In this document: positions 32,695-41,230 of the stretch, piece after piece
How positions within the stretch are numbered: position 1 is the first letter of the stretch
Layout: each line of letters opens with the position of its first letter
Assembly: GCF_017526105.1 (NCBI RefSeq)
Contig: NZ_CP071839.1
Location: 4,766,001-4,830,000 of the forward strand
Length of the DNA: 64,000 nucleotides
Reading direction: 5' to 3'
Source: Streptomyces cyanogenus
GTDB taxonomy: Bacteria > Actinomycetota > Actinomycetes > Streptomycetales > Streptomycetaceae
Notes under the pieces: generated by a model
Told to the model about the DNA's origin: nothing
The model's input: only the letters and a program-made list of their open reading frames with translations
Database searches by the model: none
Position numbers and translations under genes: made by a program

Positions 32695-34767
32695 CTACCG
32701 CCCGGCTGCGGCTCCGGCGGCGTCGAAGTCGAAGCGGGCCAGGTCGCCCAGCCACGCCCTGGCGTTGCCGTCGGACGGGGCGCGCCAGTCGCCGCGCGGG
32801 GAGAGGGAGCCGCCGGCCGAGACCTTCGGGCCGTTCGGCATCGCCGAGCGCTTGAACTGGGAGAACGCGAAGAAGCGGCGGCAGAAGACCTCCAGCCAGT
32901 GCCGGATCTCGGCCAGGTCGTACGCGACCCGCTTGGCCTCCGGGAAGCCGGGCGGCCAGGCGCCGGTCTCCGGGTCGTGCCAGGCGTGCCAGGCCAGGAA
33001 GGCGATCTTCGACGGGCGGAAGCCGTAGCGCAGCACCTGGAAGAGGGTGAAGTCGTGCAGCGCGTACGGGCCGATCTTCGACTCGGTGGACTGCATCTCC
33101 TCGCCCGGCACCAGCTCCGGACTGATCTCGGTGTCCAGGATCGCGGCGAGGATCTTGCCGGTCTCGTCGTCGAACTGCTCGCTGCTGATGACCCAGCGGA
33201 TCAGGTGCTGGATCAGGGTCTTCGGCACCCCGGAGTTGACGTTGTAGTGGCTCATCTGGTCGCCGACGCCGTACGTCGACCAGCCGAGCGCCAGCTCCGA
33301 GAGGTCGCCGGTGCCGAGGACGATGCCGCCGCGCTGGTTGGCCAGCCGGAAGAGGTAGTCGGTGCGCAGGCCGGCCTGGACGTTCTCGAAGGTGACGTCG
33401 TACACCGGCTCGCCGGAGGCGAAGGGGTGGCCGATCTCCTGGAGCATCAGCCGCGCGGTCGGCGTGATGTCCAGCTCGGCGGCGGTGACGCCGAGCGCGC
33501 GCATCAGCTTGTGGGCGTTGTCCTTGGTGTGGTCGCTGGTGGCGAAGCCGGGCAGGGTGAAGGCGAGGATGTCGCTGCGCGGCCGGCCGGCGCGGTCCAT
33601 CGCCCGGGCGGCGACGATCAGCGCGTGGGTGGAGTCGAGCCCGCCGGACACGCCGATGACGACCTTCGGTCCGCCGATCGCCGCGAGCCGCTGCTGGAGG
33701 CCGGCGACCTGGATGTTGTACGCCTCGTAGCAGTCCAGGGCGAGCCGCTCGGGGTCGGCGGGCACGAACGGGAACCGCTCGACGCGGCGGCGCAGCCCGA
33801 GGTCGGTGCGCGGCGGGTCCAGCTCGAAGGAGACGGTCCGGAAGTCCCCGGTGCGGGCGGCGTGGGCCCGGCGGTTGTCGTCGAAGGTGCCCATCCGCTG
33901 CCGCTCCTGCCGCAGCAGGTCGAGGTCGACGTCGGCGACCGCGTACTGGTCGCCGACCGGGAAGCGGTCGGACTCGGCGAGCAGCACCCCGTTCTCGTAG
34001 ATCATGGTCTGCCCGTCCCAGGACAGGTCGGTGGTCGACTCGCCGAGGCCGGCCGCCGCGTAGACGTAGGCGGCGAGGCAGCGGGAGGACGCCGAGCGGC
34101 ACAGCAGCTTGCGGTCCTCGGCCCGGCCGACGGTGATCGGGCTGCCGGAGAGGTTGACCAGCACGGTCGCCCCGGCGAGGGCGGCCTCGGCGCTCGGCGG
34201 CACCGGCACCCACATGTCCTCGCAGATCTCCGTGTGCAGCACCAGGCCGGGCACGTCCTGGGCGGCGAACAGCAGGTCCACGCCGAACGGCACCTCGGCG
34301 CCGGCGACCCGGATGGTGCCGCCCCGCTCGTCGTGGCCGTCGGCGATCTGCCGGCGCTCGTAGAACTCCCGGTAGTTCGGCGGGTACGACTTCGGTACGA
34401 CACCGAGGATCCGGCCCCGGTGCACCACCACCGCGCAGTTGTAGATCCGGTTGCGGTGGCGCAACGGGGCGCCGACGACCAGTACCGGCAGCAGTTCGGC
34501 CGATCCGGCGACGACGGTGCCGAGGGCCGCCTCGACCTGGTCGAGGAGGGCGTCCTGGAGCAGCAGGTCCTCGATCGAGTAGCCGGTGAGGCCCAGCTCG
34601 GGGAAGACGGCGACGGCGACGCCCTCGTCCGCGCAGCCGCGGGCCTGGCGCAGCACCGCTTCGGCGTTGGCGTGCGGGTCGGCGATGACGGTGTGGCCCG
34701 TGCACGCGGCGATGCGCGCGAAGCCGTGGCTGTAGAGCGACCAGAAGTTCAACGGGGCTTCCTTCAT
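32695..34767 (-). CDS. nadE: Glutamine-dependent NAD+ synthetase
   Basis: From the ATG at 34767 the enzyme has 690 residues, the length of the two-domain actinobacterial type. The N-terminal nitrilase-like glutaminase shows AVFPELGLTGYS, VPKSYPPNYREFYE and TEICEDMWVP with the nucleophilic Cys. The C-terminal synthetase domain has the P-loop GVSGGLDSTHALI near residue 373, and GTGDLSELALGWSTYGVGDQ. Ammonia is channelled between sites to amidate nicotinate adenine dinucleotide. A clean inverted repeat lies in its divergent promoter region. Confidence 0.96.
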   Translation of the reverse strand: MKEAPLNFWSLYSHGFARIAACTGHTVIADPHANAEAVLRQARGCADEGVAVAVFPELGLTGYSIEDLLLQDALLDQVEAALGTVVAGSAELLPVLVVGAPLRHRNRIYNCAVVVHRGRILGVVPKSYPPNYREFYERRQIADGHDERGGTIRVAGAEVPFGVDLLFAAQDVPGLVLHTEICEDMWVPVPPSAEAALAGATVLVNLSGSPITVGRAEDRKLLCRSASSRCLAAYVYAAAGLGESTTDLSWDGQTMIYENGVLLAESDRFPVGDQYAVADVDLDLLRQERQRMGTFDDNRRAHAARTGDFRTVSFELDPPRTDLGLRRRVERFPFVPADPERLALDCYEAYNIQVAGLQQRLAAIGGPKVVIGVSGGLDSTHALIVAARAMDRAGRPRSDILAFTLPGFATSDHTKDNAHKLMRALGVTAAELDITPTARLMLQEIGHPFASGEPVYDVTFENVQAGLRTDYLFRLANQRGGIVLGTGDLSELALGWSTYGVGDQMSHYNVNSGVPKTLIQHLIRWVISSEQFDDETGKILAAILDTEISPELVPGEEMQSTESKIGPYALHDFTLFQVLRYGFRPSKIAFLAWHAWHDPETGAWPPGFPEAKRVAYDLAEIRHWLEVFCRRFFAFSQFKRSAMPNGPKVSAGGSLSPRGDWRAPSDGNARAWLGDLARFDFDAAGAAAGR

Positions 34768-34797
34768 GTCTGGAAGCCTAGATCCCGGTCGCGCGAG

Positions 34798-34821
34798 GGT
34801 ACTCGGCCACACCTGAGTACC
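34798..34821. promoter_or_regulatory. Inverted repeat in the nadE divergent promoter
   Basis: GGTACTC and GAGTACC form perfect 7-bp arms around a 10-nt spacer, 31 bp upstream of nadE and 43 bp upstream of the membrane protein gene. It is a candidate operator; no factor is known to me. Confidence 0.45.
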
Positions 34822-34863
34822 TTCGCTCTGGCGGGTGCCGGTGCGGGACGAGAGGCTGGTGGC

Positions 34864-35268
34864 ATGCGCCGACGACTGCTGACATCCGCCTCCCGCGCCC
34901 TGCCGGCCCTGGTGCCGGTCCTGGTCGCCGTGGCGGCCTGGGCCGCCTGGCTGGGCTGGGACCAGCAGCCGGACGTGCACCCGGACGGCTCGACGACCGG
35001 CCCGTACGAGGCCTGGCAGGTGATCGGGCTGGTGCTGACGCTGCCGGCGCCGGTGTACTGGGCCGTGTCCCGTGGCCGCACGGTGAGCGCGGTCCTCGGC
35101 ACCACGGCCGGGCTGACGGCAGCGGCCTGGTACGACTGGTCGGACGACGCCAGCGGCCTCTTCGCGATCGGCGTGGGTCTGGTCCTGACCGGCAGCCTCG
35201 CCGGGACCGCCGCCGTCTCCGGTGTGATCACCCTGGCCAGGCGGGGCCGGGGCCGCACCGCGTCCTGA
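34864..35268 (+). CDS. Small membrane protein, 134 residues
   Basis: The ATG at 34864 has GAGAGGCTGG upstream. Four hydrophobic segments are visible (ALVPVLVAVAAWAAWLGW, WQVIGLVLTLPAPVYWAV, VLGTTAGLTAAAWYDW, GVGLVLTGSLAGTAAVSGVI). There is no recognisable family and no charged active-site pattern. It is divergent from nadE. It is the last core-like gene before the degraded 35.3 kb region. Confidence 0.75.
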   Translation: MRRRLLTSASRALPALVPVLVAVAAWAAWLGWDQQPDVHPDGSTTGPYEAWQVIGLVLTLPAPVYWAVSRGRTVSAVLGTTAGLTAAAWYDWSDDASGLFAIGVGLVLTGSLAGTAAVSGVITLARRGRGRTAS

Positions 35269-35321
35269 CCGGCGTGCCCGCGCGGGGCCGCGCCGCTCGC
35301 TCCGGTCGCCGCCCGGAGCGG

Positions 35322-35600
35322 TCAGACCCGGGCCGTCAGCGGTTCCCACCAGGCGCGGTGCTCGCGGTACCAGCGCACGGTCGTGGCCACCCTCCGCGAA
35401 CCGCACTCGCGGGATGGACCCCGACTCCGTGCGGATCTCGGTCCAGCCGACCGTGTACCGGCGCTCGTGCCCCCTGCGGTCCTCTCGGGGAACTGGTGGT
35501 GACCGTGGTTGTTCGGAGCAGCGGGTCACCCGGACGTCCAGGCCGTGCGTGCGGTGGCAGGCGAGGGCTATCAGATCGCTGGATTGCCTGAGCAAAGCCC
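35322..35600 (-). pseudogene. Remnant of dTDP-glucose 4,6-dehydratase (RfbB-like)
   Basis: Minus-strand fragments match the family in order but in different frames: SSDLIALACHRTHGLDVRVTRC, then NNHGHHQFPE one frame over, then RRYTVGWTEIRTESG and RFAEG, then ATTVRWYREHRAWWEPL before a stop. The reading frame changes at the NN motif and again after FAEG. About 100 residues between QFPE and RRYTV are missing. The catalytic Tyr-Lys region is outside the fragment. It is a dead remnant of a deoxysugar/rhamnose pathway gene, and no functional partner genes are near. Confidence 0.75.
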
Positions 35601-35891
35601 CGCGACGGAGGGCGACTTGAGGACCGGCCGACCGCGCCGGGTGCCCGGCGGCCGGCCTTGCGACCCGCTGATGATCAACGTTACAGTCTGGGTGAGCCCC
35701 GTATGGGCCTACGTATGGAGGTAGCGGCTACTCAGCCAGCACAGGGACCGGCACGTCCGTCTCTCGCAGTTTCGTCAACCCCTGAAGCGGGGGTTCACTG
35801 CGCCCACTCCACTGCGTAGGCATGCGGGTTTTTTTGTGTTGTCCTCCTGTGCAGCCGCCCTCCTTTCCGGATGGAATCCGAAAGGAAGCGC
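35601..35891. other. Intergenic region after the dehydratase remnant
   Basis: No gene is seen here. CGCAGT plus AACCCC and their complements form a two-part hairpin at 35765-35802, and an unusual run of seven T occurs at about 35829-35835. GGAAAGGAAG before 35892 is the next gene's ribosome-binding site. The hairpin may terminate transcription entering from the left. Confidence 0.4.
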
Positions 35892-36827
35892 ATGAGCAAG
35901 GAACAGGCCGAGAACAACGGGTCCGGCTTCGACGTCGACGACTTCCAGCGGCGGATCATCGCCGAGTTCCGCGCGAACAACGGCAGGATGACCGGCATGT
36001 TCGAGGGCTGGTCGCTGACCGTGCTGACCACGACCGGGGCCAGGACCGGACTGCCCCGGGAGACCCCCCTCGGCTACCTCGTCCTCGACGGCAAGGGCGT
36101 CGTCGTCGCATCAGCGAACGGATCGGACCGGCATCCCGGCTGGTACCACAACGTCCGCAGGAACCCCATCGTGACGGTCGAGACCGGCGAGGAGACCTAC
36201 CGGGCCATCGCCGCCGTCCCGCAGGGCGCCGAACGCGACCGGCTCTTCGAACGGGTGGTGGCCGAGGCCCCCGGGTACGGCGACCACCAGGCCAGGACCA
36301 CCCGTGAGATCCCGGTCGTCGTGCTGCACCGGATCGAGCCCCGGCCCGGCGAGGAGCGGGTGAAGGGCATGGGGGACTGGATCGTCGAGGTGCACGACTG
36401 GCTGCGCGGCGAGCTGAGGACGCTGCGCGAGCAGGCGGACCGGGTGATCGACGGCACGGCGGAGACCGTCGAGGCCACCCCGCAGGACCTCGCCCAGCAG
36501 ATGCGCACCCACTGCCTCGGCTTCTGCGGCGCGCTGCGCCGGCACCACACCGGCGAGGACATGGCCGTCTTCCCCTCGCTGGCCGCGCAGTTCCCCGCGC
36601 TCGCTCCGGCACTGGCCCAGCTGAGCGAGCAGCACGAGGTGGTGGCCCGGCTCCAGGACTCCATCCAGGCGCTCGTCGAGGGCTTCGTGCCCGGCCAGTC
36701 CGACCCGGTCCGGCTGCGCGCCGAACTGGAGGAGCTGGCCGGCCGCCTGGAGTCCCACTTCGACTTCGAGGAGCAGACCGTGGTGACGGCGCTGAACGCC
36801 ACGGCCGAGGCACCGCCGTTCGCCTGA
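35892..36827 (+). CDS. F420-type nitroreductase domain fused to a hemerythrin-like domain
   Basis: I chose the ATG at 35892 because GAAAGGAAG precedes it; the protein has 311 residues. Residues ~8-145 match the deazaflavin(F420)-dependent nitroreductase/DDN split-barrel: LTTTGARTGLPRETPLGYL, ASANGSDRHPGWYHNVRRNP and VVLHRIE. Residues ~160-300 are a helical hemerythrin-type domain with likely iron ligands in VEVHDWLRGEL, RRHHTGEDMAVFP, LSEQHEVVARL and ESHFDFEEQ. The two domains may couple cofactor F420 chemistry to oxygen or NO sensing. That link is inferred. Confidence 0.85.
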   Translation: MSKEQAENNGSGFDVDDFQRRIIAEFRANNGRMTGMFEGWSLTVLTTTGARTGLPRETPLGYLVLDGKGVVVASANGSDRHPGWYHNVRRNPIVTVETGEETYRAIAAVPQGAERDRLFERVVAEAPGYGDHQARTTREIPVVVLHRIEPRPGEERVKGMGDWIVEVHDWLRGELRTLREQADRVIDGTAETVEATPQDLAQQMRTHCLGFCGALRRHHTGEDMAVFPSLAAQFPALAPALAQLSEQHEVVARLQDSIQALVEGFVPGQSDPVRLRAELEELAGRLESHFDFEEQTVVTALNATAEAPPFA

Positions 36828-36917
36828 TCCGGCACGGCCGGCCCGAGCTGCGGCGCACCGAGCACGTCAGGTAGCCGATGGCGCCGGCCCGTACCCGCTA
36901 CGAGCCGGCCGCCGACG

Positions 36918-37634
36918 TCACCCTGCGGACGTGCCGCCCCGGCGCCGCACGAGATACACGGCGCCGCCCGCTACGACGACCGCCACGATGCCGATGCCGA
37001 CCCACGCACCGGTCGACAGCCCGCCGTCGTCGTCCCCCTTCTCCTGCGAGACGGGGGAGGCCGTGGGCGTCGTCGCCTGCGCGGACGCCGAGGGGGAGGC
37101 CGGCGCGGTCCGGCTGGGAGACGGGTGGGCCGGCTTGGCGCCCGGCGCCGCGGCCTTCAGCTTGAGGACCGGTGCGGGGTTCTCGCCGTTGTCGTCCAGC
37201 TCGATCCAGCGGTCGGTGCGGCCGTCGCCGTAGGTCTGCAGCGTCTTGAACGCCAGCTCCTCGGCGTCGGGGAGCTGCTTGACGACGATGGAGTACTCGG
37301 CGTTCTCGCCGACCTTCACCGCCGGGCCCCCGACGGTGTAGCCGTCCTTGTCAGCGGTGAACTTCCAGCCCTTGGGCCCCTCACCGTAGGTGACGTCGGC
37401 GGGTGCGATGCCCTTCGGGAGAGCCACGCGGATCTTGGTGATTCCAGCGGTGGCGGACTCCGACTCCGCATCGAATTCGATCTTCACGTTCTCGGCCAGG
37501 GCCTGCGCCTGCTCGGACTTGACCTCGACGTGGGCGGCAGCCGGGCCCGCGGTGAGCAGAACCGCCGTCGCGGCCACGGCGGCCGGTACGGCCACGCGGC
37601 GGGCGGTGCGGTGCTTGGTGATGGCACGAAGCAT
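36918..37634 (-). CDS. YcnI-like (DUF1775) copper-associated surface protein
   Basis: The 238-residue protein has a signal peptide (AVPAAVAATAVLLTAGPAAA) cleaved to expose AHVEVKSEQA, so the mature N-terminal His could bind copper. The YcnI beta-sandwich follows (AGITKIRVALPKGIAPADVTYGEGPKGWKF, with ADKDGYTVGG and YSIVVKQLPDAEELAFKTLQ), then a Pro/Ser-rich stalk and a C-terminal membrane anchor (VGIGIVAVVVAGGAVYLVRRR). It probably acts outside the cell in copper handling. The membrane protein gene to the right runs in the same direction, 55 bp upstream. Confidence 0.9.
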   Translation of the reverse strand: MLRAITKHRTARRVAVPAAVAATAVLLTAGPAAAHVEVKSEQAQALAENVKIEFDAESESATAGITKIRVALPKGIAPADVTYGEGPKGWKFTADKDGYTVGGPAVKVGENAEYSIVVKQLPDAEELAFKTLQTYGDGRTDRWIELDDNGENPAPVLKLKAAAPGAKPAHPSPSRTAPASPSASAQATTPTASPVSQEKGDDDGGLSTGAWVGIGIVAVVVAGGAVYLVRRRGGTSAG

Positions 37635-37689
37635 GGATGTCTCCAGGCGTGGGGTACTGCGGGACGGTCGAACGGCCGTCCCGGCATGG

Positions 37690-38367
37690 TCAGAAGGGGC
37701 GAGAGAGTCCCGCGCGGGGAGGGCCCCTTCGCACCACCACGTCCGCGAGCGCAGTTCCCTGCCAGGAGAGGCGTTCCTCCCAGGTGCGCAGCAGGGGCAA
37801 CCCGGCCTCCGCCGCCCAAGCGGCCCGCAGGGTGAGCAGTTCCCAGGCCGTGCCGATGTGCCGTCGTACGACGTCGATCGCGGTCGTCAGGCCACGTGCC
37901 AGCGCCCAGCAGGCGGCGTCCGCTCGGTGCAGCAGCACGGCGACCAGGACGGCCGCGAGCGCGTGCAGGGCTGTCATCGCCAGGGACGCGTGTGCCGCTG
38001 TCATCGCGAGGGAGTCGTGCAACCGCTCGTGCCGGGCTCCGGGTGCGCCGGCAACACGATGCGTATGACCCGGCATGACCACGGGTGCCGTACCGCCGGG
38101 GCGCTGCGTCATGAGCCACAGATGCAGTCCCGCCTGCGTCGCCCCGCACGTCGTCACCACGGCGGTCAGGGAACGCGGACGCTGAGCGCCCAGGAGCCCC
38201 AGGGCGAACAGCACCGCAGCCGCGGCCCCGCTCTGCCGCCACGGCACCGGCCCGTCGGTGACGAGGTGGTGTGCGCTCACCCCCAGCACCGTCCCGACGA
38301 CCGCGAACACGACGGCCCGTACGACGGGGAGCGGCGCTCGGGGCGGTGCCGTACGAAGTGCGGTCAT
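37690..38367 (-). CDS. Membrane protein upstream of the YcnI-like gene
   Basis: With the ATG at 38367 (GGGCGGG upstream) it has 225 residues; an ATG seven codons earlier at 38388 is possible. There are three or four membrane segments (PVVRAVVFAVVGTVLGVSAHHLV, LFALGLLGAQ, AMTALHALAAVLVAVLLH). A central stretch is rich in His and Met (MPGHTHRVAGAPGARHERLH). This and its co-directional position before a YcnI-like gene suggest metal, perhaps copper, handling. The C-terminal ~60 residues form a cytoplasmic amphipathic tail. No family name was recognised. Confidence 0.65.
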   Translation of the reverse strand: MTALRTAPPRAPLPVVRAVVFAVVGTVLGVSAHHLVTDGPVPWRQSGAAAAVLFALGLLGAQRPRSLTAVVTTCGATQAGLHLWLMTQRPGGTAPVVMPGHTHRVAGAPGARHERLHDSLAMTAAHASLAMTALHALAAVLVAVLLHRADAACWALARGLTTAIDVVRRHIGTAWELLTLRAAWAAEAGLPLLRTWEERLSWQGTALADVVVRRGPPRAGLSRPF

Positions 38368-38502
38368 GACCCGCCCATCATCGGGCATCACCCGAGCACG
38401 GGGGGCGGGATCCGGTGAAAGTCGAATGGGTAAAAGGCGATTCGCCCGCATTCTCCCAGCGGGGAGGCGGCGGGCCACCATGGTGACACCTGCCGGGACG
38501 TC

Positions 38503-39981
38503 TCACACCAGCTCGGGTTGCCGTTCGGATCGTCGTGCCGGCGCGGCCTTCGGTTCCCAGAGTGCGGTGACGCGTACGTAGCCGTGGATCACCGAGGCCA
38601 TCGCCAGAACGAGAAGTGGTCCGCACACCCACGCGTGTTCGGCCATCTGCACCGGCAGATAGCGATAGGACACCAGGAGCGTGGCGAAGACCATCGTCCC
38701 GTACGTGACGAACTGGATCCCCGACCGATGCCAGCCGCGGTCGAAAGAGCGCAGAGCTGCCTCGATGGTGAGCGCGAACACCACGCCGGCGATGAGATCC
38801 GTGCCGTAGTGGTAACCGAAGCCGAGTGTTGCGGCGAGCGTGGCGGTCAGCCAGAACGTGCCCGCGTACCGCAAGATCCGTGGGCCCTGGCGGGTATGGA
38901 TGAAGATCGCGGTGGCCCACGCCGTGTGCAGGCTGGGCATGCAGTTACGAGGCGTGATCCCGTCGTAGAGCATCGGGTGCGGGGCACTGAGGGGCGGTGG
39001 CGTGTGCGGCCACAGGTTGGCCACGGCCCACTCCACGCCGCCGGTGCCGGAGGCGCCCGGGCCGTAGGCGAAGACCGGCCCGACCACCGGGAAGAGCATG
39101 TAGATGCCCGGCCCGAGGAGGCCGATCACCAGGAAGGTGCGCACCAGATGATGGCGCGGGAAGCGGCCTTCGGCCCGCACGTTGCGCAGCTGGTACAGCG
39201 CGACGACGACCGCGGCCACCGCGAGCTGCGCGTAGACCAGGCCGAGGAGGTGGGTGCCGATCGGGCCGGTGGCGTTGACGATCCGGCCCGCCAGCCAGGA
39301 GGGATTGCCCAGCGCTTGGTCGGCGGTTGCCACGTACTGGTCGAGCACGGCCGGGCGGGTCTTCGATGTGATGAGCAGCCAGGTGTCACCCGTCTTGCGG
39401 CCGGCCGCCAGGAGCAGGCCCAGCCCGACGCCCTTCAGCAGCAGGACACGTTCGCGGCCGCTGCGGCGTGTGACGGCGACGACCGCGTAACCCAGCATCA
39501 CCCACAAGGCGCCGTTGCCGAAGGAATGACCGTCGGTCACCTTGGCGCCGATCGCCCATCGCACCAGTACGAAGACGACGTCGATGCCGATCGCGGCACC
39601 AGCCGCGATGAACCGTTGCCGCCAGGTGAGCACCACCATCGTCAATGCCAGACCGGCGTACAGCGGCCCCGGCTTCGGGGCGAATACCGTCTCTTTCGCC
39701 TGCTCGGTCAACGGCCCCGGTATGCCGGCGCCGCGACGCGCGACGATCTCCAGCGCGATGAGGAAGCCGAGTACCCCCACACCAGCCGTGGCCCACAGTA
39801 TCGCGCGTGGTCGACGCCATACGGTGGGTGCGGTTCTCCCGTTTATTCGCGAAAACATCCGCGATGCTCTATTTGTCAACTGTCTGGCCCGATTTGTTGT
39901 GTGGTTGACCAGGCCATTTTCGGGCCGGGTGGCGTGGATTCGGATGTCGGACGGAGGGGCAGTCGGCGTTGGCTCGAACAT
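38503..39981 (-). CDS. PAP2-family membrane phosphatase, inositol-phosphorylceramide-synthase-like
   Basis: Using the ATG at 39981 the protein has 492 residues; the start is uncertain because the 5' region is AT-rich and has no clear ribosome-binding site. After an N-terminal cytosolic segment there are about ten membrane helices. PAP2 catalytic motifs lie in the C-terminal half: CMPSLHTAWATAIF with the active His, and GFGYHYGTDLIAGVVFA with the second His and Asp. It probably hydrolyses or transfers a lipid phosphate. It sits in the degraded island and its neighbours give no pathway. Confidence 0.85.
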   Translation of the reverse strand: MFEPTPTAPPSDIRIHATRPENGLVNHTTNRARQLTNRASRMFSRINGRTAPTVWRRPRAILWATAGVGVLGFLIALEIVARRGAGIPGPLTEQAKETVFAPKPGPLYAGLALTMVVLTWRQRFIAAGAAIGIDVVFVLVRWAIGAKVTDGHSFGNGALWVMLGYAVVAVTRRSGRERVLLLKGVGLGLLLAAGRKTGDTWLLITSKTRPAVLDQYVATADQALGNPSWLAGRIVNATGPIGTHLLGLVYAQLAVAAVVVALYQLRNVRAEGRFPRHHLVRTFLVIGLLGPGIYMLFPVVGPVFAYGPGASGTGGVEWAVANLWPHTPPPLSAPHPMLYDGITPRNCMPSLHTAWATAIFIHTRQGPRILRYAGTFWLTATLAATLGFGYHYGTDLIAGVVFALTIEAALRSFDRGWHRSGIQFVTYGTMVFATLLVSYRYLPVQMAEHAWVCGPLLVLAMASVIHGYVRVTALWEPKAAPARRSERQPELV

Positions 39982-40511
39982 GCTAACGGGGTGGCGGTGG
40001 GAATGCTTGTGACGCTGATTTTCCCTTGATGGACGCAGTAGTAGTGTGAAGTAGCCCTGCAACTAAGCAACTTGCCCGAATTGCATCAATTCGGGCGACG
40101 ATGGCCCGCGGCTACGGCGCCGCCCTCTACGTCCGCCGGCTGACCGACATGCAGGCGGCCAAGCTCAACAGCTGACCGCACGCCGCTCGTGAATGGGCCT
40201 CTGATGTATGTGCGGCAGCGGAGTGCAGGAACCGCTACGTCCCGCATGAGGTTCGGTTGGTGAGGCTGTCGGCTTCGACGGCGTTTCCGCAGCTCAGTGG
40301 GGTGTTTTCGACTGGTGTTGCGTGGCCTGGAAGGGGCTCGGGGAGCAGGTTGGCTCCCGGATGGCTCCCAGCGCGTGCGCCCGAAGGGCTCTGCACGCCT
40401 ACGCGCCACCCGTTTCGACCCGAGTCCTGGCGGAGGCGCAGGACCGCATGACACTTCCTTTACCCGTCTGCCCTATGGTCGGATACCGCGACTGCGAACG
40501 GGGGTTCACCG
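39982..40511. other. Intergenic region with gene debris
   Basis: It contains a perfect 9-bp inverted repeat GCCCGAATT/AATTCGGGC at 40074-40096, a short coding remnant (40050-40175), then ~335 bp without a credible gene. Base composition is less GC-biased near 39850-40050. No promoter is clear before 40512, although CTTTACCCGTCTGCC may include a -35 element. Confidence 0.4.
40050..40175 (+). pseudogene. Possible C-terminal gene remnant
   Basis: A frame open from 40050 to the stop at 40173-40175 encodes a basic helical tail including LARIASIRATMARGYG and RRLTDMQAAKLNS. It has no start or upstream body and no recognised family. It looks like the end of a gene whose front was deleted. The 40074-40096 palindrome lies inside it. 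Confidence 0.3.
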
Positions 40512-40941
40512 GTGGGCGACGGCAAGGTGCCCGGCAAGGTCCTGGACATCAAGACCGCCGACATCAAGGCGGCGGCTCCGGCCTTCCATCAGGGGGCCAT
40601 CGATCTGAGCAAGGCGCTGACCACGCTGATCCAGACACTGGACGGCCTGGGTGAGCCCTGGGGCCACGACGAGCAGGGCGACAAGTTCGGCGGTGCCTAC
40701 AAGCCGCAGCAGAAGAAGATCGAGAGTGCGGCGGGCATCCTGGTGCTCGGTCTGACGAGCACTACGACCCCGAGACAGCTTGTTACCTCAGCCAGGACCC
40801 CCTGGGCCTGAAGCCGTCCCCCAACCCCTCGGCATACGTCCGCCATCCCGGCACCTGGTCGGACCCCCGGGTCTGTACGTTTCGATCACCGTCGAACACG
40901 GCAACGAAGTGATCACGGCCTTCCCGAGGAGCTGGAACTGA
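40512..40941 (+). pseudogene. Collapsed WXG100-RHS-toxin gene
   Basis: The locus begins as an intact WXG100/ESX-like N-terminus (GTG start; VLDIKTADIKAAAPAFHQGA and GDKFGGAYKPQQKKIESAAG) without a WxG but with the expected helical hairpin. Near 40755 it switches frame to an RHS core terminus (EHYDPETACYLSQDPLGL, then KPSPNPSAYVRHPGTWSDP). After another frame change at a C-run it continues as a toxin tail (LYVSITVEHGNEVITAFP, ending RSWN). The several thousand bases expected between WXG100 and core are missing. Its stop overlaps the next gene's ATG (TGATG). It is a remnant of a second polymorphic toxin. Confidence 0.75.
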
Positions 40942-41153
40942 TGGACAAGGTCGCCTGTGCGCACTGCGGCCAGGACTGGGTGCGCTGTTACGAGCGCAAG
41001 GACACGGGTCAGAGGTTCTTCCTCTGCCCCGAGTGCGAGTCCGTCTGGGAACTGGAGGACGACCTCCAGGAGGACACAGACATGTATCTGAGCGAGTACC
41101 TGCTGACTGGGGACTCCGCAAAGGACTGGGAGATCATCACTCCGTGCGGCTGA
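40941..41153 (+). CDS. Small zinc-ribbon-like protein, candidate immunity protein of the collapsed toxin
   Basis: The 70-residue acidic protein begins in a TGATG overlap with the toxin remnant, so it was translated with it. Two Cys pairs (CAHCGQDW and FLCPECESVWEL) could form a zinc ribbon. The C-terminal half is acidic (LEDDLQEDTDMYLSEYLL). Coupling to a toxin C-terminus is the usual place for an immunity gene, but the fold is not an immunity family I know. It remains intact while the toxin is dead. Confidence 0.6.
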   Translation: MDKVACAHCGQDWVRCYERKDTGQRFFLCPECESVWELEDDLQEDTDMYLSEYLLTGDSAKDWEIITPCG

Positions 41154-41230
41154 GAAGGCCGACGGTGTGTCGGCCCGGAGGCCGAAACCGGATCACTGTC
41201 TTCTTTCCGATAGGCAAAGAGGTAGACCCC

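Noticed and set aside
35777..35815. tRNA-like end (GGGGGTTCACTGCGCCC) in the intergenic gap
   Set aside because: T-loop sequence and stem pairing do not fit a tRNA, and no acceptor or anticodon arm could be built.
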